Assembly (NCBI RefSeq): GCF_042660285.1
Contig: NZ_JBHSTP010000001.1
Coordinates: 620,001-684,000, forward strand
DNA: 64,000 nucleotides
Origin: Luethyella okanaganae
GTDB lineage: Bacteria > Actinomycetota > Actinomycetes > Actinomycetales > Microbacteriaceae
Reading direction: 5' to 3'
The notes under the pieces are model-generated. The model worked only from the letters and a program-made list of their open reading frames with translations, searched no databases and had not been told where the DNA came from. The position numbers and the translations under genes were made by a program. The number at the start of each line of letters is the position of its first letter. The first letter of the stretch is position 1. This document shows, in pieces, positions 17,253 through 25,749 of the stretch.

Positions 17253-20162
17253 GTGACTTCTCCAGCAGCCGAAGGATCCCCCCGACGAAGCAGAGCCCCG
17301 CTCGCCATCACCGTGGCGATCGTCGCGGGACTCGCCGTGGCGTTCTTCCTGTTCGCAGGCCTGTACACCGATGTGCTCTGGTACGACCAACTCGGCTTCC
17401 TCAACGTGCTCACCACGCAGTGGGCTGCTGGCGTGGTCCTGTTCTTCACCGGTTTCCTCGCGATGGCTCTCCCCGTGTGGCTGGGCATCCAAATCGCCTA
17501 TCGCTCGCGTCCCGTCTACGCCAAGCTGAACTCGCAGCTCGACCGCTATCAGCAGGTCATCGAGCCGTTGCGCCGTCTCGCGATGTACGGCATCCCTGCT
17601 CTGCTCGGGCTCTTCGCCGGAGTCTCGTCCTCCTCCCGCTGGCAGACGAGCCTGATGTGGCTGAACCGCACGCCGAGCGGGAAGACCGATCCTCAGTTCG
17701 GCTTCGACATCTCCTTCTACCTCTTCGACCTGCCGTTCTACCATGCTCTGCTCGGCTTCGCCTCGGCAGTCGTCCTCGTCTCAGGCATCCTGGCCGTCGC
17801 GACCTCATACCTCTACGGGGCGATGCGGGTTAGTGGGCGGGAGGTGCTCATCTCCAAGTCCGCGCGTGTGCAGATCGCCGTGACGGCGAGCATCTACCTG
17901 CTTTTGCAGGCCGCGAGCATCTGGCTCGACCAGTACTCGACCGTCACTGACAACAACGGGCTCATCACGGGAGCGGGCTACACCGATGTCAACGCGACGA
18001 TCCCCGGCCGCGCCATCCTCGCAGGCATCGCCACGGTCGTCGCCGTGCTCTTCATCGTCACGGCTGTCGTCGGTCGTTGGCGCCTTCCGGTCGTCGGAAC
18101 CGTGCTCCTCATCGTGTCGAGTCTGTTGATCGGCTCTCTCTATCCGTGGGTCGTGCAGCGTTTCCAGGTCGACCCCAGTGCCAAATCGCTCGAGGCACCG
18201 TACATCCAGCGCAATATCGACCTCACCCGGGACGCGTATGGTGTAGCCGGTGTCGAAGAGATCCCCTACAACGCGACCACGAACGCCGAACCGGGGGCGT
18301 TGCGCGCCGACGCGAAGACGACGGCTAACATCCGCATCCTCGATCCGGCGATCGTGAGCGACTCCTTCGCTCAGCTCGAGCAATTCCGGCAGTACTACCA
18401 GTTTCCGCAGGATCTCGACGTCGACCGATACTTGATCGACGGCAAGAGCCAGGACACCGTGGTCGCGGTGCGCGATCTGCGTTTGAGCGGCCTTGGCGAC
18501 GCGCAGACCTGGGTGAATAAGACAATCGTCTATACACACGGCTACGGCGTGGTTGCGGCGTACGGCAATCAGCGTTCGGCCGACGGCCAGCCGGTGTTCC
18601 TCGAGTCAGGCATCCCGACGACCGGCGCTCTCGGCGACTTCGAACCGCGGGTGTACTTCGGTGAGGATTCTCCGCTGTACTCGGTCGTGGGCGCACCTGA
18701 CGGTGCCAAGCCCGTCGAGCTCGACTACCCGTCTGGCGGCGACGGCGAGCAGCAGACGTATACGACGTTCTCCGGCGAAGGGGGTCCCAAGCTCGACAAC
18801 GTCTTCAAGAAGCTCATCTACGCCCTCAAGTTCCAGTCGGAGCAGATCTTCCTCTCCGACTCCGTCAACGACAACTCGCAGATCCTCTACGATCGCAGCC
18901 CGCTCGACCGGGTGCAGAAGGTCGCGCCGTATCTGACGCTCGACTCCGACATCTATCCCTCGGTCGTCGACGGGCGGATCGTCTGGATCGTCGACGGCTA
19001 TACGACATCCGAGAACTATCCATACTCGACCAAGGTCAGCATGAGCGAGACGATCACAGACACCGAGACCGCGACGCAGCCTTTCGCGGTCGACCAGGTC
19101 AACTACGTGCGCAACTCCGTCAAGGCGACGGTCGACGCTTACGATGGCAAGGTCACCCTGTACTCGTGGGACGACGAGGACCCGCTGCTGAAGACCTGGC
19201 AGAAGATCTTCCCGTCGGCCCTCAAGCCGATGAGCGACATGTCCGGCGCTCTCATGAGTCACGTGCGCTACCCGGCGGACCTGTTCAAGATGCAGCGTGC
19301 GGTTCTCGGCCAGTACCATGTGACCGACCCGGGTTCCTTCTATTCGAAGGACGACGCCTGGACGACGCCGAACGACCCGACGCTGCCGTCGACGACCGCG
19401 ACCCTGCAGCCGCCGTACTACCTGACGATGCAGATGCCCGGCCAGGATCAGCCATCGTTCTCGCTGTACTCGACGTTCATTCCCGATCAGAAGGGCGAGA
19501 CGAGTCGCAACGTGCTTACCGGCTACCTCGCGGTCGATGCTGATGCTGGCGCAAAAGACGGTAAGCGCGCAGACGACTACGGAAAGCTGCGTCTGCTGAC
19601 CCTGCCGAAGGACGATACCGTGCCTGGCCCCGGCCAGGTGCAGAACCAGTTCAACAGTGATCCGAGTGTCTCAGCCACGCTGAACCTGCTGAAACAGGGC
19701 CAGTCGAAGGTGCGCAACGGCAACCTGCTGACGCTCCCTGTCGGCGGTGGCCTGCTCTACGTGCAGCCTGTCTTCGTGCAGTCGACGGGGAACACGAGCT
19801 ATCCGCTGCTGCAGAAGGTGCTCGTGGCCTTCGGCGACCAGATTGCGTTCCAGGACACCCTCGATCAGGCGCTCGACGTGCTCTTCGGCGGCGACTCGGG
19901 TGCTCAGGCGGGCGACACTGCTACGCCGAACGGGGCGGGAACGACGACGCCCGTCGCACCGGGGACGGGCACCGGCGCCGGAGCGCCTTCCACCGGGGAT
20001 CCCGCGACGGACGCCAAGGTCAAGAGCCTGCTCAATATCGCCAAGCAGGCGCTCGCTGACAAGCAGGCTGCTCTGGCGGCCGGTAACTGGGCTGCTTATG
20101 GCGTCGCGGACGCCAAGCTCGCCGAGACGCTCTCCGCGATGATCACGCTGCTGAATGGCTGA
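17253..20162 (+). CDS. UPF0182 family membrane protein
   Basis: A 969-residue UPF0182 protein (Rv3193c type). About seven membrane segments lie in the first ~330 residues (for example ITVAIVAGLAVAFFLFAGLY, VVLFFTGFLAMALPVWLGI, LLGFASAVVLVSGILAVATSY). A long, probably extracytoplasmic domain with many Tyr/Asp follows, then a Gly/Thr/Pro-rich linker (residues ~890-920) and a C-terminal helix. Start GTG 17253 follows AAGAGCAAGAGG. Function is unknown; the conserved place next to the PDZ/Lon-like protease suggests a link at the cell envelope. The tandem TAGGAT repeat upstream may be its promoter. Confidence 0.9.
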   Translation: MTSPAAEGSPRRSRAPLAITVAIVAGLAVAFFLFAGLYTDVLWYDQLGFLNVLTTQWAAGVVLFFTGFLAMALPVWLGIQIAYRSRPVYAKLNSQLDRYQQVIEPLRRLAMYGIPALLGLFAGVSSSSRWQTSLMWLNRTPSGKTDPQFGFDISFYLFDLPFYHALLGFASAVVLVSGILAVATSYLYGAMRVSGREVLISKSARVQIAVTASIYLLLQAASIWLDQYSTVTDNNGLITGAGYTDVNATIPGRAILAGIATVVAVLFIVTAVVGRWRLPVVGTVLLIVSSLLIGSLYPWVVQRFQVDPSAKSLEAPYIQRNIDLTRDAYGVAGVEEIPYNATTNAEPGALRADAKTTANIRILDPAIVSDSFAQLEQFRQYYQFPQDLDVDRYLIDGKSQDTVVAVRDLRLSGLGDAQTWVNKTIVYTHGYGVVAAYGNQRSADGQPVFLESGIPTTGALGDFEPRVYFGEDSPLYSVVGAPDGAKPVELDYPSGGDGEQQTYTTFSGEGGPKLDNVFKKLIYALKFQSEQIFLSDSVNDNSQILYDRSPLDRVQKVAPYLTLDSDIYPSVVDGRIVWIVDGYTTSENYPYSTKVSMSETITDTETATQPFAVDQVNYVRNSVKATVDAYDGKVTLYSWDDEDPLLKTWQKIFPSALKPMSDMSGALMSHVRYPADLFKMQRAVLGQYHVTDPGSFYSKDDAWTTPNDPTLPSTTATLQPPYYLTMQMPGQDQPSFSLYSTFIPDQKGETSRNVLTGYLAVDADAGAKDGKRADDYGKLRLLTLPKDDTVPGPGQVQNQFNSDPSVSATLNLLKQGQSKVRNGNLLTLPVGGGLLYVQPVFVQSTGNTSYPLLQKVLVAFGDQIAFQDTLDQALDVLFGGDSGAQAGDTATPNGAGTTTPVAPGTGTGAGAPSTGDPATDAKVKSLLNIAKQALADKQAALAAGNWAAYGVADAKLAETLSAMITLLNG

Positions 20163-20270
20163 ATGGCTCGTGATCGCGGGTCAGTCTTCGACGGGCGAAG
20201 AGCGCGTTTCGGGCCGAGCCGGTTTCGATTCGCTGTGGCTCGCGCCGTGTGGTAGTGTGGATTCTTGTGC

Positions 20271-20347
20271 CGCGGGGTGGAGCAGTTCGGTAGCTCGCTG
20301 GGCTCATAACCCAGAGGTCGCAGGTTCAAATCCTGTCCCCGCAACCA
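20271..20347 (+). tRNA. initiator tRNA-fMet (CAT)
   Basis: A full 77-nt cloverleaf with encoded CCA. The acceptor CGCGGGG/CCCCGCA leaves the C1-A72 mismatch typical of initiator tRNA. The anticodon stem CTGGG/CCCAG carries the three G-C pairs also typical of initiators, with anticodon CAT at 20305-20307. The T arm GCAGGTTCAAATCCTGT is normal. Confidence 0.97.
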
Positions 20348-20370
20348 TGTGATGTCTCGGGACATCCCGG

Positions 20371-20400
20371 ACAGCCGAACCTACAAATGGGTTCGGCTGT
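20371..20400 (+). terminator. terminator downstream of tRNA-fMet
   Basis: A perfect 11-bp stem, ACAGCCGAACC / GGTTCGGCTGT, with an 8-nt loop, followed by TCGTCATTTT. A second small hairpin (GATGTC-TCGG-GACATC, 20351-20366) lies between it and the tRNA. It probably ends the tRNA transcript. Confidence 0.75.
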
Positions 20401-20403
20401 TCG

Positions 20404-20514
20404 TCATTTTCTGGTTTGGTAGTCCTTGTTTGGATTGATCGTGAGCTCTCGCAGGAGTTCGCCGGTGACTGCGTTGACGATGCGAACTTCGAGGTCCTGG
20501 AAAAGAATGACTGC
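20404..20514 (-). pseudogene. IS481-type transposase remnant (C-terminus only)
   Basis: The minus strand encodes the typical IS481 transposase tail: QDLEVRIVNAVTGELL, then RELTINPNKDYQ and a stop. It is open for only ~36 residues before an in-frame stop. No catalytic DDE part is attached. It lies directly behind the tRNA-fMet terminator and marks the left edge of a mosaic region. Confidence 0.8.
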
Positions 20515-20549
20515 CTAGTTCGTTCGACAGCAAGACCGAAAGATCATAC

Positions 20550-21563
20550 GTGACTACCGAAAAGACGCGGCCTAGAGTCCTTTCCGGGGTGCAGCCGTCC
20601 GGGGACCTGCATATTGGTAACTTCGTCGGTGCGCTCGGCCAGTGGGTCGAGATGCTCGATGATTACGATTGTTTTTTTTGCATTGTTGATCTGCACGCTC
20701 TCACCAGCACCCGGAAAGCCACAGGCTCAACCGTTGCGTCGCGAGCACGAGACGTTGCCGCGCTTTACGTAGCTTGTGGAATAGATCCCAGCCGAGCGAC
20801 TATTTTCGTCCAATCACAAGTTCCCGAACACTCAGAGCTCATGTGGTTGCTGACTTGTTCCACTCCGCTCGGGGCGTTGCAGCGGATGACCCAATTTAAG
20901 GGAAAGTCCGGACAAACGGATTCGATTGAGGCCGGTCTCCTCGTTTATCCGGTGCTTCAAGCTGCGGATATCTTGCTCTACGACACCGAGATTGTTCCTG
21001 TCGGAGACGACCAAAGACAACACATCGAGTTGACTCGAGATATCGCGCAGAAGTTCAATGCAGTACACGGCGAAACATTTGTCTTGCCTAGGGCCCGTGT
21101 GCCCCTGACGGGTGCTCGAATCATGGGCTTAGATGATCCCGACAAGAAAATGAGCAAGACGGACGCTGTCATCCACCCAAATCATTCGATTGGTTTGCTG
21201 TCCTCTGAGTCCGTGATTCGCAAGCGAATTGCTCGAGCCGTAACCGACAGCGGAGATTACGTTGAGGCCGATTCCGAGGCACTCTCTGCGGGTGTCAGAA
21301 ACCTTGTCGAGATACTGGCGTCCTTTGACCACCTAAGTTTCGACGAAGCATTGCGCCGCGTCGCCGGAGAATCGTATGGAAAGCTGAAAGAAACGGTTGC
21401 CGACAGCATAGTTTCCACCACTGAACCCATCCGAGAACGATACGAAGCCCTGCGGGCAGACGAGGCCGAGCTCGACCGAATCCTGCAAGACGGCGCTGAG
21501 AAAGCTAGTGAAGTTGCGCGCCGCACACTACTTAGGGCTCAGACAGCCCTCGGCATTAGGTAA
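20550..21563 (+). CDS. trpS: tryptophanyl-tRNA synthetase
   Basis: A 337-residue class I aminoacyl-tRNA synthetase that charges tRNA-Trp. HIGN is at 21-24, KMSKT at 200-204, with GLLVYPVLQAADILLYDTEIVPVG and QRQHIELTRDIAQ between. Length is normal and the protein looks complete. His49 in VDLHALT corresponds to His43 of the Geobacillus enzyme, a position known to affect indolmycin sensitivity; it is conserved here. Base composition (clearly more A/T at third positions) differs from the neighbours, and the gene is flanked by transposase remnants, so it was probably acquired. It may be a second, resistance-type copy. Start GTG 20550 is only 35 nt from the IS remnant. Confidence 0.93.
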   Translation: MTTEKTRPRVLSGVQPSGDLHIGNFVGALGQWVEMLDDYDCFFCIVDLHALTSTRKATGSTVASRARDVAALYVACGIDPSRATIFVQSQVPEHSELMWLLTCSTPLGALQRMTQFKGKSGQTDSIEAGLLVYPVLQAADILLYDTEIVPVGDDQRQHIELTRDIAQKFNAVHGETFVLPRARVPLTGARIMGLDDPDKKMSKTDAVIHPNHSIGLLSSESVIRKRIARAVTDSGDYVEADSEALSAGVRNLVEILASFDHLSFDEALRRVAGESYGKLKETVADSIVSTTEPIRERYEALRADEAELDRILQDGAEKASEVARRTLLRAQTALGIR

Positions 21564-21765
21564 TTCCTGAGCAGACTCATCACGCCACGCTGAGACAACT
21601 TTTTCATTCTCGTGTTTAGCGTCACGTGATGAGGATGATCTTCCCGCTACTGTGCGAAACACCGTGGTCTCCGAGAGAGGTAGTGGGAGACCTGGCCCGA
21701 ATCAGGCTGGGATTACGGACATGATGTGAATGTCGACTGAACTCAGGACCACGGCGGCAACCTAA
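21564..21765. other. intergenic island segment with inverted repeats
   Basis: No gene is supported here. Two inverted repeats are visible: GGTCTCC/GGAGACC (21666-21672 and 21686-21692) and CCGTGGTC/GACCACGG (21662-21669 and 21747-21754). The composition resembles trpS. It may be the end of a mobile element, but I cannot name one. Confidence 0.4.
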
Positions 21766-22023
21766 GCGAGGACCGCCCAGGCACGGGATCTTTCATGGCC
21801 CGACGTGTCTGTGAGCGGTGAGTATGAGGTTTCGCGCGACGGACATCTCGTAGCCACCATTCAGGAGAACTCGTTCCGGGACCGTGAAGTATCTCCAGGC
21901 GATGCCTATCGCTACCAAGTGAGCACAACCATCAAGAAACCACAGGAACTCTGGAGCGACACCGATCGGGCCGCGGCCGAGTCTGAGAAGGCCGAGCCTG
22001 AGAGCGGACAGATTTGCGCATGA
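21766..22023 (+). pseudogene. fibronectin type III-like domain remnant
   Basis: An open stretch between a stop at 21763 and the stop at 22023 encodes DLSWPDVSVSGEYEVSRDG, then HLVATIQENSFRDREV and SPGDAYRYQVST. The W, the Y-x-V and RDG turn, and the Y-x-Y-x-V end are those of one Fn3 repeat. It lacks a signal peptide and any catalytic domain, so it is read as a fragment of a larger secreted protein. The only in-frame start (GTG 21805) would cut into the domain. Confidence 0.6.
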
Positions 22024-22077
22024 ATTTTAGTCGACAAGCGCGTCATTAGCTCGAGATGCTGGTCTCAGAAACTAAGG

Positions 22078-22143
22078 TGCGGCGGCGGTTGTATTCATCG
22101 ACGAAGACGTCGAGCAGTGGGTCAAGCCTCGGAACGTGATGTA
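22078..22143 (-). pseudogene. possible transposase fragment
   Basis: The minus strand reads LDPLLDVFVDEYNRRR, similar to the region just after the DDE core of IS481/IS3-type transposases (...FVxxYNxxRPH). It is too short for a firm call. If correct, it and the C-terminal remnant at 20404-20514 could be two ends of one broken IS481 gene. Confidence 0.35.
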
Positions 22144-22179
22144 GCGCGGTGTCCTTCGGTCGGCGCTCACCTTGCTTCC

Positions 22180-22366
22180 TGTGTTGGGGACGAGACTGAG
22201 GCGGGACTTGGCGAGGATCTCGAGTCCGAGCTAGCGGCGGCCTTCGACCCATTCGTCGGTCTGCTCGGCTAGGACCGCGCCGACGAGGCGGATGATCGCG
22301 TCGCGATTCGTGAAGATGCCGACGCTGTCGGTGCGGCCGCGGATCTCCTCGACTCGCGGCGCGAGA
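22180..22366 (-). pseudogene. IS256-type transposase C-terminal remnant
   Basis: The minus strand encodes RVEEIRGRTDSVGIFTNRDA, IIRLVGAVLAEQTDEWVEGRR, then a stop codon where Tyr is expected, then LGLEILAKSRLSLVPNT. This is the conserved C-terminus of IS256-family transposases with one in-frame nonsense change. The catalytic N-terminal part is absent. Confidence 0.75.
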
Positions 22367-22401
22367 GCGCAGCACAGGCGTTGTCGCAAGGCTGGGCATA
22401 G

Positions 22402-23823
22402 TCATCGGTTCGCTCCGGCCTGGGCGTGTCGGGGAACATAAAGCCGGATGTCGTCGATCACTGCTGACCCCTCGTAGTAGTTCATGTGGGGATCGCCAAT
22501 GACGAAGTTGTCGGGGTAGGCGGACCCGGCTGGCCATTGCTCACGGGTATAGCTGCCGTAAGGTCCGTCGAAGGTGAGCGTAGTGTTGAACTGACCGTCG
22601 TATTCGTCGGTTCTCTGGTTGTAGTGCCAGATGGGGGTGCCATCCTCGACGAAGTCGCGCTCGTACCGCAGGGTGGTCTTACCGATGTATTTGAACTCGC
22701 CAGACATCTCCACGATGTAGCTGGTGGCCGTGCGCTCGATTGCGAACGTGTAGGTCTTTCTGGGCATGATCTCCGGCTTGATCTCCGCAGCCGAGACAAT
22801 ATTCTCGCGAGGCGTGGCCCCATCCTCCAGGCCACATTCCGTCGGCATGATGAACTCGTTGTATCCGATGCTCGGGTCGCGGTAGCGCGAGCCGTCGAAG
22901 AAGATCTCGTTGACTCCGTTGGCCGTGCTGTCAAGGTAGTTCAACTTCTGGCCGGTGCTGGGGTTGCAGACAGAAAACGCTCGAGCCCACGGGCCGTTTA
23001 CGTTGTAGGCATCCATGCCGACCTTGCGATGGTTGTGGATGAAGACGTTGTTATGCGGCGCTGGCTTTGCGTAGTCCATGATCGACAAGAAGTAATAGCC
23101 GTTCTGGGACCGAACGTCGTCGAAGTTGGCGTTGCAACGGTCCGCGGGCCCGTCGAGAGCGCCCGTCCGCTTCCAAGGCCAGTTGGTCTTGCATCCTGTC
23201 GGCTCGTAGCCGTTGATCTTGCCGTCGTACTCGAACGTGCCGTCGCGCTTGCCTCCGAACTCGATCCCGCGCAAGCGATACTCGATGCGGTATTGCTCAG
23301 GGAGCGGTTCGGTGCTGCGGATGATCAGACCGGAGTCGTGGCTCGGCTCGTCGATGACGCCTGCTCCGTGTTCAGCTGTGAAAGTCGGGGCGCCTTCCGG
23401 TTGACCATCCTTGTCTGCATCGCGTGCAGCCAGTTCTGCCGTGAGCCATCCGCCATCCCCGAACTGAACCCGCTTCCGCAAGATGTCGGCACCGGCAAGA
23501 TGCCGCTCAAACTCAGAACCGCCCCGCACCGTGAAGAACTCGCCGTCGTCGTCGAGGTGGTCGACGTGCCACGGGCTGTCGGGGCCATGCGGGTCACGAA
23601 CCCACGGTGCTTGGCTGACCTCCGGGTCCGTCTTGAATGTCTCCGCGGCAACCAAACGCCACGACGTGCGCGACTGCTGCGTCGAGACTGGAGACGGCTG
23701 CGCCGCCGCCAGTGTTTCGCGGTCATAGGCGTACGTAACGCCGCCGATCGAGAGGCCGGTGAGAACGAGGGCCGAAGCCATCACCCCGCTTCCGAGCCAC
23801 ATACCTGAACGTAGTCGTCTCAC
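22402..23823 (-). CDS. secreted beta-sandwich protein of unknown function
   Basis: A 473-residue exported protein. The signal segment is SGVMASALVLTGLSIGGVTYAYD with a basic start. The mature part is rich in Tyr/Trp/Asn/Gly with repeated beta-strand patterns, ending in YEGSAVIDDIRLYVP, which resembles the last strand of concanavalin-like lectin or GH16/LamG domains. No GH16 catalytic ExDxxE motif was seen. At least five cysteines suggest disulphides. I choose GTG 23823 because GAGGAG lies 7 nt upstream (23831-23836); the frame is open to 23886, but that part covers the AT-rich promoter. IS remnants lie on its 3' side. It may act on or bind a polysaccharide; this is inferred. Confidence 0.7.
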   Translation of the reverse strand: MRRLRSGMWLGSGVMASALVLTGLSIGGVTYAYDRETLAAAQPSPVSTQQSRTSWRLVAAETFKTDPEVSQAPWVRDPHGPDSPWHVDHLDDDGEFFTVRGGSEFERHLAGADILRKRVQFGDGGWLTAELAARDADKDGQPEGAPTFTAEHGAGVIDEPSHDSGLIIRSTEPLPEQYRIEYRLRGIEFGGKRDGTFEYDGKINGYEPTGCKTNWPWKRTGALDGPADRCNANFDDVRSQNGYYFLSIMDYAKPAPHNNVFIHNHRKVGMDAYNVNGPWARAFSVCNPSTGQKLNYLDSTANGVNEIFFDGSRYRDPSIGYNEFIMPTECGLEDGATPRENIVSAAEIKPEIMPRKTYTFAIERTATSYIVEMSGEFKYIGKTTLRYERDFVEDGTPIWHYNQRTDEYDGQFNTTLTFDGPYGSYTREQWPAGSAYPDNFVIGDPHMNYYEGSAVIDDIRLYVPRHAQAGANR

Positions 23824-23859
23824 CGTGACACTCCTCGAACTACTCATTAATGCTCGATT

Positions 23860-23872
23860 TCGATTATATCGA
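23860..23872 (-). promoter_or_regulatory. AT-rich palindrome upstream of the secreted-protein gene
   Basis: TCGATTATATCGA is a perfect palindrome with a 3-nt centre, nested inside a wider TGCTC...GAGCA pair (23851-23855, 23881-23885). It is 37-49 nt upstream of the chosen start in the only AT-rich stretch nearby. A repressor or activator operator is likely. Confidence 0.5.
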
Positions 23873-23923
23873 ACACTTTTGAGCAATTTCTGTCAAGAAT
23901 ATGCGCCTAACGAGTCGTTGCGC

Positions 23924-23962
23924 GTGTTGCATCGACCTGCGGAACCCCCGACAATGCAACAC
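23924..23962. repeat. inverted repeat in an intergenic gap
   Basis: GTGTTGCAT (23924-23932) and ATGCAACAC (23954-23962) are perfect 9-bp arms around 21 nt. It lies in the 285-nt gap between the secreted-protein gene and the DeoR gene stop. It may be a terminator for the minus-strand operon ending at 24109. No gene is seen in the gap. Confidence 0.4.
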
Positions 23963-24108
23963 GGCCGGTCTCGCACGAGACGATCTATGTGGGTCCGTGT
24001 CGGTGCATCTCGACCACGCGAAGGATCGCGACCGGAGCGAGGGCGCGGATGTGGGCGTGGGCGCGACACTGACGATCTCGGGTCGCCGTCAGGCCGGCAA
24101 AGCGCGGG

Positions 24109-24897
24109 TCACACGACGACCGTCTCGATGCCGGCCTGACGGAACTCCTCGATGATGCGGGCATCGGCACCCGAATCGGTGATGAGCACATCGATTTCTT
24201 CCACGGTGCAGATGTTTGCGAACGCCGTCAGCCCGAGCTTGCTGCTGTCGGCGACGATCACGACGCGGGCCGATCGAGACGCCATCAGACGATTCACAGC
24301 CGCCTCCTTCTCGTCGGCCGCGCTGGCGCCGTGGACCGGATCGATCCCGTTCACACCGACGATGGCCAGGTCGAAGTTCAGTTGATCGAGGACGGCGTCG
24401 ACGAGGGAACCCACCAGCTCGTAGGACTGCGTTCTCATCACCCCGCCGGTCAGCACGAGTTTGACCTGGGGCCGCACGGCGAGCTCGCTCGCGATGTTGA
24501 CGGCGTTGGTGGCGATCGTGATGGTCGGCCCGGTCCCGTCTTCAGCGGCGAGGTCGTCGCGCATCGTCAGCGCTCGCGCCACCTCCGTCGTTGTCGTCCC
24601 GCCATTGCACGCGATCCTCATTCCAGAACGCACCAGCTCCGCTGCCGCCGCCGCGATGCGCTGCTTCTCGCCGATCTTGCGCGTCGTTTTGTAGCGGATG
24701 GGGAGATCGTAGGCGACGTTGTTGGCGACCGCGCCTCCGCGCGTGCGCGTGAGCATGCGCTGCTCGTCGAGGTGATCGAGATCGCGCCGTATGGTCGCCG
24801 CCGAGACACCGAGCTCGGACTGCAGTTCGTCGACCTCAAGGGTGTGACGCTCAGCGATCAGCTCGAGCAGCCGGTTCAACCGATCTGGTCTTTTCAT
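24109..24897 (-). CDS. DeoR/GlpR family transcriptional regulator
   Basis: A 262-residue repressor of the sugar-phosphate-sensing DeoR family. The N-terminal winged HTH (residues ~18-56: LEVDELQSELGVSAATIRRD, then LDHLDEQRMLTRTRGGAV) has the family's typical motif. The C-terminal DeoRC sensor domain has CNGGTTTTEVARAL, TNAVNIASELA, LTGGVMR and VGVNGIDPVHG. It lies 92 nt after the SIS-domain gene on the same strand, so it is probably the local regulator of the PTS module and may autoregulate. Confidence 0.9.
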   Translation of the reverse strand: MKRPDRLNRLLELIAERHTLEVDELQSELGVSAATIRRDLDHLDEQRMLTRTRGGAVANNVAYDLPIRYKTTRKIGEKQRIAAAAAELVRSGMRIACNGGTTTTEVARALTMRDDLAAEDGTGPTITIATNAVNIASELAVRPQVKLVLTGGVMRTQSYELVGSLVDAVLDQLNFDLAIVGVNGIDPVHGASAADEKEAAVNRLMASRSARVVIVADSSKLGLTAFANICTVEEIDVLITDSGADARIIEEFRQAGIETVVV

Positions 24898-24989
24898 GAA
24901 GATCCTTGCTCACCATCTTGCTGGCCGACGAAGACCACGCAACCCAATTCTTCCCGACCCTAGCACCGCCCCCACCATCGACCCATGGA

Positions 24990-25736
24990 TCAGAGGTAGA
25001 AGATCCGGGCCGCGTTCTGCTCCAGGAGCGCGGCGTTCCACTCCGCGCCACCGTCCACGTTGGCCGCCAGGAAGACGGGCGGGGTCACGCCTCGGTCCGC
25101 CAACTGCTCGATGATGGCCGCCGAGAGCATGTGGAGGATGGCGGTGCTGGTGACGCCTGAAGCAGGGGTGAACTTCTGAGGCACTGCCGGGTGATCGAGT
25201 ACGGCGTCGCCCTTGTCGACCTTGTTGTCGAGGACGACGTTGGCGAAGTCCTTCGCCTTTCGGCCCGACGGGTGTCGCGACGTCACAGCGTCGCTGTACG
25301 CGTGCGAGGTGAGTACCACGACCTTGACGCCCCTCTCCTGGGCGAGTTCAGCCATTTCGATCGGGACGGCGTTGCGTCCTGACACCGACACGACGATGAG
25401 CGCATCGCCGGCTCGGATCGGCGAGTTGTCGAGGACGGCGCCGGCAACACCGGGGAGCTGTTCCATCGCGGAGCCGAGAGTGGTCGGCCGGGTGTCCAGG
25501 GCGGCGGTGCCGGGGGCGAACACGGGATTCACGAGCATGAGCCCGCCCGCGCGGTAGACGATGTCCTGCACAGGAAGGGAGGAATGCGAGCACCCGAAGG
25601 CAAACAATCGTCCGCCTCCCTCCAGGACGTCGGCGATGAGCGCCGCCGCCTTCTCGACGGCGGGAGTCTCTTCGTCGCGAATCCGCTCGATGAGAGCGAT
25701 GGTCTCGTTGAGATAGCGGTCGGTGAGAGTGGTCAC
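24990..25736 (-). CDS. SIS domain protein, UPF0309 family
   Basis: A 248-residue sugar isomerase (SIS) fold protein of the UPF0309 type. The phosphosugar-binding loops are LFAFGCSHSSLPVQD (residues ~44-58) and ALIVVSVSGRNAVP (~111-124), followed by VVVLTSHAYSD. Such proteins act as aldose-ketose isomerases or deaminases of phosphosugars. The gene starts 13 nt after the PTS IIC stop, so it probably handles the phosphorylated sugar imported by that PTS. Substrate unknown. Confidence 0.85.
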   Translation of the reverse strand: MTTLTDRYLNETIALIERIRDEETPAVEKAAALIADVLEGGGRLFAFGCSHSSLPVQDIVYRAGGLMLVNPVFAPGTAALDTRPTTLGSAMEQLPGVAGAVLDNSPIRAGDALIVVSVSGRNAVPIEMAELAQERGVKVVVLTSHAYSDAVTSRHPSGRKAKDFANVVLDNKVDKGDAVLDHPAVPQKFTPASGVTSTAILHMLSAAIIEQLADRGVTPPVFLAANVDGGAEWNAALLEQNAARIFYL

Positions 25737-25749
25737 TGTTACTTCCTAG

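Noticed and set aside
20096..20365. Short minus-strand frame across tRNA-fMet
   Set aside because: Covers a clear tRNA gene; the encoded sequence is a common tRNA-antisense artefact.
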